A DNA stretch of 64,000 nt from Phaeosaccion multiseriatum (Eukaryota > Ochrophyta, other classes). The translations under genes were made by a program, and so were the position numbers. The stretch's first letter is position 1; every line of letters starts with the position of its first letter. The notes under the pieces were generated by a model that was given only the letters and a program-made list of their open reading frames with translations, was not told the origin of the DNA and searched no databases. Shown piece by piece: positions 1 through 10,929 of this stretch. The stretch is from NCBI GenBank assembly GCA_965112735.1, contig OZ218951.1, positions 1,302,001 to 1,366,000 of the forward strand. Direction: 5' to 3'.

Positions 1-1567
1 TGCCTTGCTCGAATCTCCGCGCCTTGCCTCGATCCAGCCTCCTTGTGGGAGCGGCCAAGGCCACTACCGACGACGGCAACTGGGGTGCTCCTCCCCCGTA
101 CCACCCTCCTCCTCCTCTCCCTCCTTCTCCCCCTCCGCCTCCACCTCCCCCTGGTCCCCCTCTTCCCCCCCCCCCTCCTCCTCCTCCTGCTCCTGCAGCG
201 GCTTGGTCGTTGCAGTTGATGAGCCTGTGCACAGCAACAATGGGGCGCTCCTTCTCGCGTACATTGAGCCCAATGGTGCTGCTCCTATGTAAGTCATCGA
301 GCCCTAGGGAGCTCCTGCCGCTGCCCTTGAAGGCTCGAATGATGCGAGCCTCCCTCTCTGCTCCGTGCTCTGCCAGCCAGCGGGATTCCAGTACTTTTTG
401 TTGTAGCGAGTGAAGGAAGGAAGGAAGCGGGCAAGAAAATACGGCGGTTAGGTGAAGGTGAAGGCATTCTCGTCTTCGGTCCCCGCATCCACTACCATTC
501 CCAACTGCACCTCCTTGTCCTCACCCACCTACCCTCCCGCTCGCCTTGTTCTCTACACACGCACACACGCATGCACGCACATACCCACACCCACACGCAC
601 CCACACACTCACGCACCCGCATTGATCACCAGGTGTGCCAGCACGAGCAGCAGGAAGCCGCCCACCGCCAGGAGAGCCGTCCCGGACAGCAGAGACGCCC
701 CGTCCGAGAGGCATTGACCCCGCTCCGCCTCCCTCAGGGCCCTCCCCCCCCCCCCCTCCATCTCCTCCATCATCCCCTCCGATCCCTCCACAGCCAGGCT
801 GCCCTCACTGCCATCACCGCCTTCATCGTTGTCCTCTTGCTGGCCCGTCCCGAACATCGTGTGGTGGTGGTCGCGACCGCCGAACAGTCTGGCGACGCTC
901 GGGCTGTACCACAAGTTGGACCACTTCAGCTCGCCTGTGTGTGGTGCGTATGTGCGTGTGTGTATGTGAAGGAAGTGTGGTCAGCACGCTACGCTGTACA
1001 AAACACCACCACCACCACCACCACCACCACCACCACCACCACCAGCAACAACAACAAGAACACCCCCACTCGTCCTCCTCCTTGCCTGTGAACGCCGCAA
1101 ACTGGCTTGATTGCTCTGCGACGGCCACGAAGGCCAGAAGTGCCACATACTGCATCTGCGCCAGGAGGAGGGTCGCCAAGGTAGCGGATGGACTCCGTTT
1201 GGTACCCGCAAAGAGGGAGGAGGAGCGGCCCCCGGGCACGTTACGTGCGCTGGCGATACCCATGGCGAGGGCCAAGAGAACCGCTCCGGCTCCGACAACC
1301 ATGGCCACCTGGGGGGGCGGGGGTGGGAGGCAGGGTGGTGTTGGCTCTCTCGCTGTCCTCTCTCCCATTCTTGTAGAGCTACCAAGGTGGGTGTGTGTGT
1401 GTGTGGCGTGACTACTGGGCCTGTAACAACCAAAAGAGCTGAGGTATGGCAGTGCTCTAGGAACTTACCTTGCCCAGGAAGCTCCACCGCTCGTCGGGCA
1501 CGTAGTCTGACAAATCGGAAAAAAGCGCCCTCCTCCCCTCATGCAACGGCTCCGCTTCCGCCGTCAT
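1..1567 (-). CDS. Multi-pass membrane protein, C-terminal part cut by the left window edge
   Basis: The start ATG is at 1567-1565. Proposed exons are 1567-1469, 1308-1086, 934-617 and 504 to the edge. The first 33 residues are soluble. Hydrophobic spans follow at VAMVVGAGAVLLALAMGIAS and LATLLLAQMQYVALLAFVAV, then a GELKWSNLWYSP segment, an acidic linker, and a third span near LLAVGGFLLLVLAHLVINA. The AQMQYVALL...LKWSNLW pattern faintly recalls TRP-like/Flc-type membrane proteins, but this is a weak by-eye resemblance. The intron after 1086 appears to use a GC donor. From 504 one frame stays open to position 1, ending in a glycine-rich tract; an alternative frame after the same acceptor ends at TAA 450-448, which would give a short complete protein. 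The open frame is preferred because it is long and codon-like. Confidence 0.55.
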
Positions 1568-2280
1568 GGTGGCATCGCAGTGAGCTGTTTGGTCTGTAGC
1601 GACGACCAGCACAAAGGATCAGGTGCACACCCGCACATCAGATGCGGAAAGGACGGCAAAAAGTTCAAAGTTGGTCTAAGACGTGATAGGCCCAACACCA
1701 CCACTGGCAGTAGCAACAACACAACAAAGAAACCAGGAAGGCGTGCAGACGAGACTATCCGAAAGGGAACGAGACGCGCTCCGCCCCCCCCCCCTACCCA
1801 GCCCCCTCTCTCCGACCCCCCGTCCCCCACCCTACCCCCGCACCTGAGAGCAGCAACAACAGCAACGCCAAGACGCCACCCCCGCTCATCATCCCATGCA
1901 GGCCCATCCCTGACCCGCCTCGTCTGGCCGCTCCTGGCTTCACACAGTCGCCCACACTTTGTGCCTAGCGTACAACTGCGATGGCCCGCCGTTCATGCCG
2001 AGGGGGCTAGCAGTTTCCCACCCCTCAGAGGCCTTTCGGGTCCCGTTCTATCCTTCTTGCACCGCTTGATCAAAGAGACCAGAGAAAGCAAGACGGTGCT
2101 TGCCGATGTCCCTCTCAGACGCCCAACTCTCGTGCACACACACACACACACACAGCAACCAGCCGGAGGCCCAGAGAGCGGGGAAGAGACTCCACGAGCT
2201 TCTACCCCTCCCTCGCCGGCCTGGTGGGAGGGCAAAATTTAGAAAATGAGTGCGAGTTTAAATTGGGAGGGGTGAAGTAG
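1568..2280. other. Intergenic region between divergent genes
   Basis: This separates the minus-strand gene starting at 1567 from the plus-strand gene beginning near 2281. It holds a short (CA)n run near 2134-2153 and several C-rich tracts. A first exon of the downstream gene may lie here but no convincing ATG exon was found. Confidence 0.4.
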
Positions 2281-4019
2281 CTCTTGGTGGACCCCTCGGC
2301 CCCCTCTAAGGGAGAAAAAAGCGTGCACTTCACAACGGAGGTGGAGCCTCCTCCTCCAACTCCGACAAGAGGGAACGTCCGCCAACTCACGAGGACACCA
2401 GAAGGATTGTGGGTGTACCGAAGCCATGTATGTGACTACGCCTTCTCCCCATCCAAACCAATAGCTGTGCTGGGGGAATGGCAGACTTGGCAGCATTAGC
2501 ATTAGCCGAAGGTGAGGCTGAAGCCGAAGCTGGAGCATTAACTCCAGCAGCAGATGACTCAACAACGGTGTGCTCTGATGAAAGCGGTGTGTCTGACAAC
2601 CACCTGGGGGACGTCTCTGAGATGTCCAACTCTCGGCAGCGCCATTTGAAGCCCCAGAAGAAGGGCAAGAGGCGGGGCGGCGGGGCGAGGGAGCCGTCCT
2701 CCACCGCTGCATCAGCGGCGAGTTCTGCTACGGAGGACGGCGTCTCGGAACGAGACTTGCGCTGGGGGGTTGGCGACCACGAGGTCCACCTGGGGGGTGT
2801 TTTGCAGCGACCAGGAGGGAGGGGTGGAAGACAAGATCGAGGAGAAAGGCAGCGAGCGCTTCTTCTCAGCGCGTTCGAGCAGTTGGGGGTCGAAAGGGCG
2901 AAAGGGGCGCCCTTTTCCGACAGAGGAGGTGACGGAGGGGGGGACCAGGAAGGCGGCAGGCGAGAAGGAGGTGGAGCGGGAGAAGGCCTTGCTTCTTCGC
3001 GTCGCCACCCTATGGTGGTGCTACCGCCACACCCTCGCCAGCTGCGGAGAGAGAGTGAGAACTACCAAGCAGCGTTTGACGCGCTGATGGAGCGATTACT
3101 GCGACTTCGAGGATTTACTCCTTCCAAGGAAGAGCGAGAGGAGGAGGACGAGGAGGAGAGTGAAGAGGAAGTGGACAGCAGCAGCCAGAGCCAGGGGGGG
3201 GGGAGAGGAAGAGAGGCCTCCCTCAGCACGACTATAAACTCCTCTCCGGACATTTCGTGCGATGACAGCAGCTCTGCCCCACCTGCCGCTCCTGCTTCGA
3301 CTGTGGCCAGTGGCACCACCGCGCTGCCCAAACCTCCAGCTGCTGCCACGCGCCTGTCTCCCTCGGCGGGTGTGGGATTGGGCATACTCGTGCAAAGCTT
3401 CAAGGTCCGTTGTGCCGAGTGCATAGAGGCTCTGAAGAAAGGAATGCCCATGCGTCTGCTGTCGCGGACTGTTGTGTCCAATACGACGGCGGCGGCGGAG
3501 GTGGAGGAGGAGGAGGAGGAGGGAGGGGGAGGGGGGGGGGAGGAGGATGGTAATGGGGCCTCTGTGGAATGCATCATGACGCTGACCTCAGACGGGAGCA
3601 TTCAGCTTAGAAGACAAGGGAAAAGCAGGGCAGCAGCAGCAGCAGATGGCGACGGCTGTGACGACACGAACGACAGCGCTGGGGCTCTCCTGGCCAGTGT
3701 CAGGGGCGAACATGTCTCCTGCGTCAAGTGCCTTGTGGATGGGGTGCTGCTGGTGGAGATTCACGATGAAGGCGACGGGGCTGCTACCACCAACACCACC
3801 ATCACCACCACCACCAGCAGCAGCAGCAGCAGCGGCAACCGACAGCACTCGCTTCTCCTCGGAGGAGGGCCTCTGCAGCTTGACAGTGACAAGGACCTTG
3901 CAGCTACAGGTACTGAAGGCCAGCGGTGTAGACAGGTTGTAGCGCGGAAGTAACGGGACCTGTTCGAACCTTCTCTTTCTCTTTCTCTCCCTCTCTCCCT
4001 CCCTCCCTCTCTCTCTCTC

Positions 4020-4066
<47 letters not shown>

Positions 4067-4864
4067 ATGTACGTCTGTCTATATGCACCTCATTCTAAAC
4101 CCTTGCCCGGCCTGGTCCCGCCCGGCGTCTTTCATTGCGCTTCTTGTCTGTTCTGTCCTCCAAACGTGTGCTGTGATGCGCTGCGCTCCTCTCTCCCTCC
4201 TTTGCTCACTCACTCACTCACTCACTCACTCACTCACTCACTCACTCCCTAACTCCCTCACTCACTCACTCATTCCCTCGCTCACTCACTCACTCACTCA
4301 CCCACCCGACGACCACACGCAGCACTCGGACTCGTTGCGGTGAAGACCGCCATGGCCACAAAGACCAGTCGAGGCCCCACATCAGGTGCGCAGACACCAA
4401 CAGCAACAACAACAGGGGGGGCACCAGCAGAAGCAGCAGTAGCGACAGCAGCAGCGGCAGTAGGCGCGGGTTCTGCTCTCTTGTGGCAGGGAGCCAGGCT
4501 CTGTGTCAGTGAGCTTTGCAGCAGCAGCAGGAGCGGCGGCAACAGGGGTGTTGGGCACGCCTCGACACGTGGAGGAGGGGGAGAGGGCGACAGCGAAGAC
4601 GACGGAAACCAAGCGGACTACTCAGACGACGAGGGTGTCTGTGACTCCAGTGAGGAGAATGGCTCCGATGAGGAGGTGGGTGAAGCAGCTGCAGGAGGAG
4701 GAGGAGGAGGAGGAGGAAGGGGGGGGCGGAGGAGAAGGAGGGGGAGGCGGAGGGAAGGCCCTCTGGGCTTTCGGGATGCCGTGTCGCTCGTTGAGAAGGA
4801 AGTGGAGCAGCTCTGTCAGCAGTACCGGATCCTCGACCCTCCGCTGCTGCTCCGAGCGGCTTGA
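2281..4864 (+). CDS. Acidic, low-complexity protein of unknown function; gene model incomplete
   Basis: Two parts are well supported: an exon frame from about 3060 to 3909, and a last exon 4323-4864 ending in TGA. They join in phase (ACAG|GTACTG donor, CGCAG acceptor). This part has ENYQAAFDALMERLLRLRGF, a long Glu/Ser stretch, the segment GLGILVQSFKVRCAECIEAL, then VECIMTLTSDGSIQLRR, which could be part of a PH-like beta fold (guess). The C-terminus is LGFRDAVSLVEKEVEQLCQQ...DPPLLLRAA. Upstream, convincing coding lies in a different frame at 2284-2495 (GLWVYRSHVCDYAFSPSKPI) and about 2740-3055 (EKEVEREKALLLRVATLWWC). The change of frame near 3050 sits in a GA repeat. No start codon was identified and no family recognised. 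Confidence 0.5.
4207..4308 (+). repeat. (CTCA)n tandem array inside an intron
   Basis: Tandem TCACTCAC units fill the 3' part of the intron 3910-4322, ending shortly before the acceptor. The same unit recurs in introns of the OSCA-type gene. Confidence 0.9.
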
Positions 4865-4999
4865 GAAGGAACAAGTGCTTTACCGCCCCCACCCCTTCCC
4901 ATCGAACACGTCTACTTTTTTTATATATATGTATGCCTATAATACCTGTTGCCTTCTAATTACTATGGTACCTGCCAAATACCTACATTGTATAGAGTC

Positions 5000-5005
5000 A
5001 ATAAA
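5000..5005 (+). terminator. Candidate polyadenylation signal AATAAA
   Basis: AATAAA lies 136 bases after the TGA of the gene ending at 4864, in an AT-rich stretch that includes a TATATATAT run near 4922-4930. Confidence 0.5.
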
Positions 5006-5189
5006 TATCATCCGCGATGGCGTGCCGTTCCCCCCTCATCCCCTCCGCCAGTGCAGCTCAAGGTTGAAGGCTTGTCGGGACATAACTCCCCCATGGGACT
5101 TGACTTCATTTCCTGGTTGTGAAGGGATCTGACTAAAACTAAATCACTGAACCAACTAAAATGGCCCTTTGACGAGCTAAATTTGATGA

Positions 5190-6124
5190 CTAAAATGATC
5201 CGTTGTCTTCTCCATAGTACTTCTCCTCCTCGGCCCTTTGCCTTCGCGTCTCCTTAATGATTTTGTATTTGTACTCCTGCCCCTCGAGCTTCTTGTACAG
5301 GGTGCAGTAGTTGCCCTTATATTTGTTCACGAAGCCCTCGATCTGGAGGGAGAGAAGAGGTAGACACACACGCAAACACACAGAGAGAGAGGGAGACAGA
5401 CAGAGAGACAAAGTGTTAGAGAGAGGGATAGATAAGAGTGAGAGAGAGAGAGAAAAAAAAAGCGCAATACTTGGCGCAGTACTTGGCGCGCTGCACCTGT
5501 TGTCAGACCGAAAGACCTGCTACTTCGATGCAAGAGGGGCTGGGGCGGGGATGGAAACTCAACTCGCTCCCTCGCTCTATACCCTAGTCGCATGCGTGCA
5601 TTCTCTCGCCGAGGAGCAGCGGGGAGGCACCACCCATCCTGACCTAACTAACCCACCTTTGGCAGCTTCGACCGGTCCCACTTGGTGTAAAACTCCTTCA
5701 TGTAGTCTCTGGGGTGCGTCACGAGGCCCGTGTTGATGACCACGTCCATGCAGGACGCGCGGTCCGTGATGAAGACCAACGCGGTCATGACCACCGGGCC
5801 GAACACCACAAACAGCAGAATGAGGGGCAGCAATTTGACGCCCTCCTTCTTCCGGTTCGGGTCCAGCTCCTCGTCCCTGTCACAACAGCCCCCCCCGCCG
5901 CTCCTCCTCTTGTCTCCCTCGCCATCCAAGCCCATGAGTCCGCCTAATCGAATGCCACCGCTGGTCGGCGCTACCCCTCCCTCCTTCTTGGCCTTCCTCT
6001 TCTTCAGCCCATCCTTCCCCTCCTTACTCTTCTTCTTCGCCGCTATCACCGGCTCCGCGTCGTCATCCGCCAGCAGAGGCTCGCCAGAGACCGGGTCCAG
6101 CTCCTGGATGAGCGGCCCGTCCAT
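5190..6124 (-). CDS. 206-residue single-span membrane protein
   Basis: Two exons, 6124-5657 and 5342-5190, join in phase 0 (AAAG|GTGGGT donor, CCTCCAG acceptor) to give 206 residues ending in TAG. The N-terminal half is charged and disordered, with Lys-rich blocks (KKKSKEGKDGLKKRKAKK) and a Gly/Cys stretch. One strong membrane span follows at about residues 97-119 (KLLPLILLFVVFGPVVMTAL). The last 85 residues are hydrophilic and probably folded, with DYMKEFYTKWDRSKLPKIEG and NKYKGNYCTLYKKLEGQEYK. There is no cleavable signal peptide, so a type II or tail-loop topology is likely. I do not recognise the family. It is transcribed divergently from the plastid-targeted gene at 6484 across a 359-bp shared upstream region. 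Confidence 0.8.
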
Positions 6125-6483
6125 AGTTCCCGCCCTCCGTCACCCGCTGGGCTTTAGGCTCGCTCTCCTCAGACGGAGTCCCCCCACGAGTCTGCGAAGA
6201 TGACTGTCGAGTAGAGTACACGGTGTGGAAAGTGCTGTGGAAAGGGTTTCTTTTGCGCTCCACTCTGGGTCTGTGCGGGGCCCTGTGATAAAATGATGAC
6301 AATCGCCTCGTGTGAAAAAACAGTCCTGACACCACTTCATAAGACTTACGTGAGGATACGTAAGCTGGATCCCCATTCAAGGAGCGGGTGGGCACACCAC
6401 CGTCGCTGTCGATTAGAGCACCTGCTGCCGCCCTCCTCTCTGTGATTAGTAGCCCTCTGCCTCTCCTCTCTCTGCGCTACATC
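6125..6483. promoter_or_regulatory. Divergent promoter region with an ACGT-containing palindrome
   Basis: The only sequence between two divergent start codons. It contains the perfect inverted repeat CTTACGT-6-ACGTAAG at 6345-6364. ACGT cores are classic bZIP targets, so this is a candidate site; function is inferred only. Confidence 0.4.
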
Positions 6484-6730
6484 ATGGTCAAGTCCCTCCC
6501 AGTTCTCGGGGCGTTTGCGCTCTGCGTATCCAGTGCAGGAGCCTTCAGCCCAGGCGTGTTCCCTGCCCGAGCCGTGGCCCCCAGGCAGCAGCAGGCCCAG
6601 CAGCAGCAGCAGCAGCCACGGTCGCAATGGTAAGTGCTAGCTGGAGAGGGGGGTCGAGGGAGGAGACTTGTCGTCCGAAAATCGCTGGGGGAGAGAGAAG
6701 GAAGGAAAAACAAAGAATGTGAGCGAGAGG

Positions 6731-6763
<33 letters not shown>

Positions 6764-9502
6764 TGGAATCAACAAGCCGCAGCGGCAGCGGGCATTAGCG
6801 GAAGTCGTGGACGGGCTAGGAAGAGGGATGGCATCCTGCTTGTGGGGTCCTTGCTGACCACAAAGCTCATCGCACAACGTATGTATGTGATGCGCATACG
6901 TATTGGGTCAATTTTTGCGCGCAAATAGAGACAGGGGAGGAGCAGCAGCAGCAGTAAGGGGCTCTGGTTGACCATAGCATTTCGGCGGGTTACTAGCGCC
7001 TTCCATGCGCGCAAGAGCATGAGCATTGACGGACCAGAGCAGCAGGGAACTTCTGCTGAACCTGCTGCTACTATCCCCCAAGCCCAAGCCACAGTGGAAG
7101 TGGAAGCGGGGGCCTGCGTTTCTTGCGTGGGCGACACGCTGCTGTTATCTAGACTCTTCGCGCCCTGGCGTGGGGTCTAGCCTTGTGTCTTTGTGGGGGG
7201 GGGGGGGGCGGGGCGGGGCGGGCGGCGAAGGAAGCAGCACCAGAAGCGTTTCGGCAGAGGCGCCGTGGGGTTGGAATGCTACGGATGAGCCCCCGGCGTT
7301 TCAGTGGAAGTCGTTCTCTCGTCGCAGGAGAGTCCTTTCGACGTCGACGTGCACAGCAGCAGCAGCAACAGCAGACGAAACGATGGGAGGAGGGACACAG
7401 CACATTCCATCGACTTTACATGGTTCAGTCGGGGGTGGTGGTGGTGGCGCTGCTGCTGCTACCACCATGCTGTATGCTACTTCACATATCCCCCCTACCA
7501 TATACTCAGCGGCCTCTCATGTCCGTTTCATTCTCACACCCGCCTTTGTGTGTCGTTTCCTCCCTCCTCCTGCCCCCCCCCCCCACACACTCTCTCCTGC
7601 AATATCAGGGTCGCCTCCCCCCTTTCCATGGCGACTGAGGACGCTGAAGTGAAGGCTGTCCCCGCCACCAAACCCGCCTCCTCCTCCTCGTCCTCCTCCT
7701 CCTCCAGCTCCGATACGGCCATTGTACCGATCAACAAGGAGAACATCGAGTTTGGAGTGGGAGTAGTTGGTGGCGTCGCAGGTACGCAGCTCAACTCTAT
7801 GTCTGGCTCGCTGGCTCACCGGGCCGGGCTCTGTCTCCGTCTCTATCTTGTCTCTATCTTGTCTCTTGCTGTTCACAAATTCGCTGCTGGTCTGGCTTTA
7901 CCGCATGTGGCCCCTCCTTTTGGGCCCCGTCCTTAGCTTGCTCTCGTGACATGTGACAAAACAAGCAATATTTTCGTTATGTTCCAAACCCCTAACCATT
8001 TGATTTAACGCCACACTCACCACAGGTTTCGTCACCGGTGGCCCCGTTCTGGCGGCCCTGCTTGCCGTGTTGGTGAACTACGGCTCAAGGCAAGAAGGAG
8101 AGGTTGGCGACGCCGTGCGAGGGGTGGGCAAGTCCGCCATTGAGACGTTCAACTTCTTCATGGGCGTCAACACCAAGTACTCTGTCACCGAGAAGACCAG
8201 CAAGGCCCTGTCCGAGGCAGTGGACAAGCTCAAGGCGGGAGAGAGCGCCGAAGCCGTTGAGAAGGTGAGAAGAAGAAGGAAAAAGGAGCGAGGGAAAGTT
8301 TGCGAGACAAGAGTGACAAAAGTGAGAGGTACAGAGGCAGAGCCAAACGCTCTGGTGCTTTTTGCCCCCCCTCAGCTCCCCTCCTCGCCCTCGCGATTCG
8401 AGTCTAGTGTGAATATGAATAGCACGTAAGGCCTTGTCCTCCCCCCTTAACGCCTTCTCCTCCCTACCCCTCTCTCCACTCACCCTACACCCTCTTGCTT
8501 GTGTGTCTGCTGCTCTGACTGCGGGCTCTGACGGCTTGTGCCTCTCTTCTCTCTTTTCGTATACAAAGGTCGAGAACGTGATCAAGGGTGCCACGTCCCA
8601 GGCCAGCAAGATCACGGCCGAGTACGATCTCTTGGCCAAGGGCAAGCAGGTAAGGGAGTGAGGACATGGAGGTGTATGGGCAGGGCACGGCAGGGGAGAG
8701 GCATATGCGTAGAGGCCAGGGCACCACAGCAGAGTGCGTGGGGGGCTGAGCTAGCTGCACTGAGCTAAAAGAGGGGAAACACAAACCCAAAAGTGTGCGG
8801 ATGGGGAGGGAGGGGGGGCGGAGAATGATGCGTGCGTTGCGAGGAAGCCATGCGCATTGGCGGGGATGCCTTGGACTGACTTGACTGTACTGCTCTGCCC
8901 TCGGATACCTCCCTCCCTCCTTCTGATTCCTTGTGCTTTGCTCTGCCCGCTGATACCTCCCTCCCTCCTACCTGCCTCCTGACACCAGGCATTGGGTGTG
9001 GTGGGCGAGTTCACCGACCAGGCTATCGAGAAGGGCCTCGAGCTTGAGAAGGAGTACAAGGTATGTGCGTGTGTGCGTGCGCGGTGGGGTGGGGTCTCTC
9101 TCTGCATGCCTGTGTGTGTGGGTGTGCTCCCTACACGTTCAAGTCCTCTATAGTATGCGTGCTGCTCCTCCCTCTGGTATGGTAGTCAGGTCACATGTCT
9201 GGCAACCTTCTCTTTTCTCTCCGTATGCGTTTTCCCACTTGAGCTACATGCAAAGAGGGCGGCCGAGGAAACCGAGCTTGTCTATGGTCTGTTTTGTTGT
9301 GTTGTTTGCCTCTGTCCCTTCCTTCCCACCTCCCACCACCTCGTCCTTGTCCTCCTCCTTTTCCTCCTCCTCCTCCTCCTCCTCCTCCTCACCACTGCCC
9401 CCCCCCCCCCTCCTGCTTCTTCCTCTTTCTCAGCTGACGGACCAGGCCACGGCCAAGGCGAAGGAGGCCTACGAGGAGCTCAAGAAGACCACCAAGAAAT
9501 AA
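6484..9502 (+). CDS. Plastid-targeted glycine-zipper/helical protein, 259 residues
   Basis: Six exons (6484-6629, 7609-7781, 8026-8264, 8569-8649, 8989-9060, 9434-9502) join with consistent phases and GT-AG borders. The N-terminus is a signal peptide ending SSAGAFSPG, the Ala-Phe motif used for plastid import in secondary-plastid algae, followed by a Gln-rich transit segment. After a Ser run comes a glycine-rich hydrophobic span (FGVGVVGGVAGFVTGGPVLA and onward), then about 140 residues of charged amphipathic helix rich in Ala, Lys and Glu, ending LTDQATAKAKEAYEELKKTT. This suggests a membrane-associated plastid protein with a long helical tail. I do not recognise a named family. The AATAAA at 9498-9503 overlaps the stop codon. 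Confidence 0.88.
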
Positions 9503-10261
9503 ACACATCAATCGATCCACAATTGATTATGACCACAGCAGACAGACAGGCTACAGCACAGCACAGGATATGGAGCGGAAGAGGGAGCGGGGGAATGCTC
9601 GGGGTGCAGGGCTTGGCAAGTCGAGGAGGGGTGGTGCGGGGGCTGTGAGGAGAGCGAGGGGGGGAGGGAGAGTGAGTCAATGGTCGTAGGGTGAGAGACT
9701 GAATTGAATTGGGTTGGCTTGTTTTGTGCAGTGTCGCTGGCTCCTCTCTGTCTCCCTGCTGGGTCGGTGTTGTTCAGTTCACACACGTGTTGGATTGGAA
9801 AACACAAAGTGCGAGCGACGCTCTCCCGGGCGCCTCGTGCCTGGCAGGGGTGGGGGAGGGAGGAGAGGAGGGAGGGAGGGAGGGGGGGGGGGGGGGTGTA
9901 GACTAGACCCATCCATCGCAACAACGTGCTGCCCTCCCGCGGGCGTTACATAATGCGCACGACATACTAAAAAGGTTGTGTGTGTGTGTGTACGCGAGTG
10001 TACGCCTGTGCGTGTGTGTCGCGTGCATGTGTGAGTGTGTGTGTGTGTGTGTGAGTGGGAATCGGTTTGACCTGCAGCGGCTGCGGCTGCGGCTGCGGCT
10101 GCGGCTGTTTGCATTTTTTTTACGCAAGAACATCACTTGACGGAGAGTATTTAGAGCTCCCCTTGTCAGAGCACATCATTAAATACATTTTATTTCCTTT
10201 CATTTTGTAGAGTGGAGAGTGGAGGACACACACACACACAGAGAGAGAGAGAGGCCATACA
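9503..10261. other. Intergenic, no gene seen; simple repeats
   Basis: Contains a G-rich run near 9870-9897, (GT)n tracts around 9977-10052, a (GGCTGC)n run at about 10077-10106 and (CA)n/(GA)n next to the element at 10262. No coding stretch is convincing. Confidence 0.6.
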
Positions 10262-10725
10262 TCGGCCCCATGCACGCCTAGCGGTTTTGCTCTAGGCCGC
10301 TAGGCCGCTCGGGGGGGGGCCTTCGGCCGATCTACGCCGCTCACTTTTCAGTCCTAGGCGGCCTCTAGCCCGCCTCTAGGCAGCCTCCCAGTGACCGTGG
10401 GCGCGTGCGTGGTGCCGCCCAGCCAGTGGGTAGCAGCACACCTGTAGGTCTGCACTCCTCGTAGGGCCAGCGAGGCGGAAGAGACAACACGAACCAAGTC
10501 ACACTCCTCACTTCCACTCCCATGCAATGAAACTGACTACTCTTTGCACTCTGGGCACTCCCACCGTCCGCCTAGTTGGCTGGCGTCTGCCCTAGGACGC
10601 GCGGGCCTCCGGCCCGCCTAGGCCGCCTAGGCGCCGGCATATAAATAGGCCGAGGGCCTACGGCCCTCGCTAGGCCGGGCAATTTTCCCAAATAGGCCTA
10701 GGCCGCTAGGCGTGCATGGGGCCGA
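10262..10725. mobile_element. 464-bp non-autonomous DNA transposon (MITE-like)
   Basis: The ends are a perfect inverted repeat: TCGGCCCCATGCACGCCTAG at the left, continuing three more bases, matched by its reverse complement at the right end. The element is flanked by the direct repeat CCATACA (10255-10261 and 10726-10732), a target-site duplication of 7 bp, or 8 bp with the boundary drawn one base differently. The interior is made of CTAGGC/GGCCTA palindromic blocks and has no coding capacity. A TSD of about 8 bp would suit hAT-like transposases; family assignment is inference. Confidence 0.8.
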
Positions 10726-10776
10726 CCATACATACCTGGGACAGTTCGGCCCCACCCCCCACTTGTTCGGCTGTGA

Positions 10777-10876
10777 TCGGCCCCTGACAAGGTTCTAAAG
10801 GCCCAGGGAGAGGTATTGGCATAATGAGGGCCAGGTTCCAGGTCCTGGCCCCGCTCAGAACCTTGTCAGGGGCCGA
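10777..10876. mobile_element. 100-bp inverted-repeat element sharing termini with the neighbouring MITE
   Basis: Perfect 20-bp terminal inverted repeats: TCGGCCCCTGACAAGGTTCT at 10777-10796 and its reverse complement at 10857-10876. The interior has a smaller hairpin (GGGCCAGG...CCTGGCCC). The first eight bases, TCGGCCCC, are identical to the termini of the 464-bp element 51 bp away. Flanks CTGTGA and CTGCGA may be a mutated target duplication. Confidence 0.6.
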
Positions 10877-10929
10877 CTGCGATGCCCTAAACATAGGGTC
10901 TGAAGCTGTAGTCCCCAGTCTGAAGCGCT

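Noticed and set aside
448-504. C-terminus of the first gene as LGMVVDAGTEDENAFTFT followed by TAA
   Set aside because: It needs a phase-0 junction without a good donor, and another frame stays open and codon-like to the window edge; kept only as an alternative.
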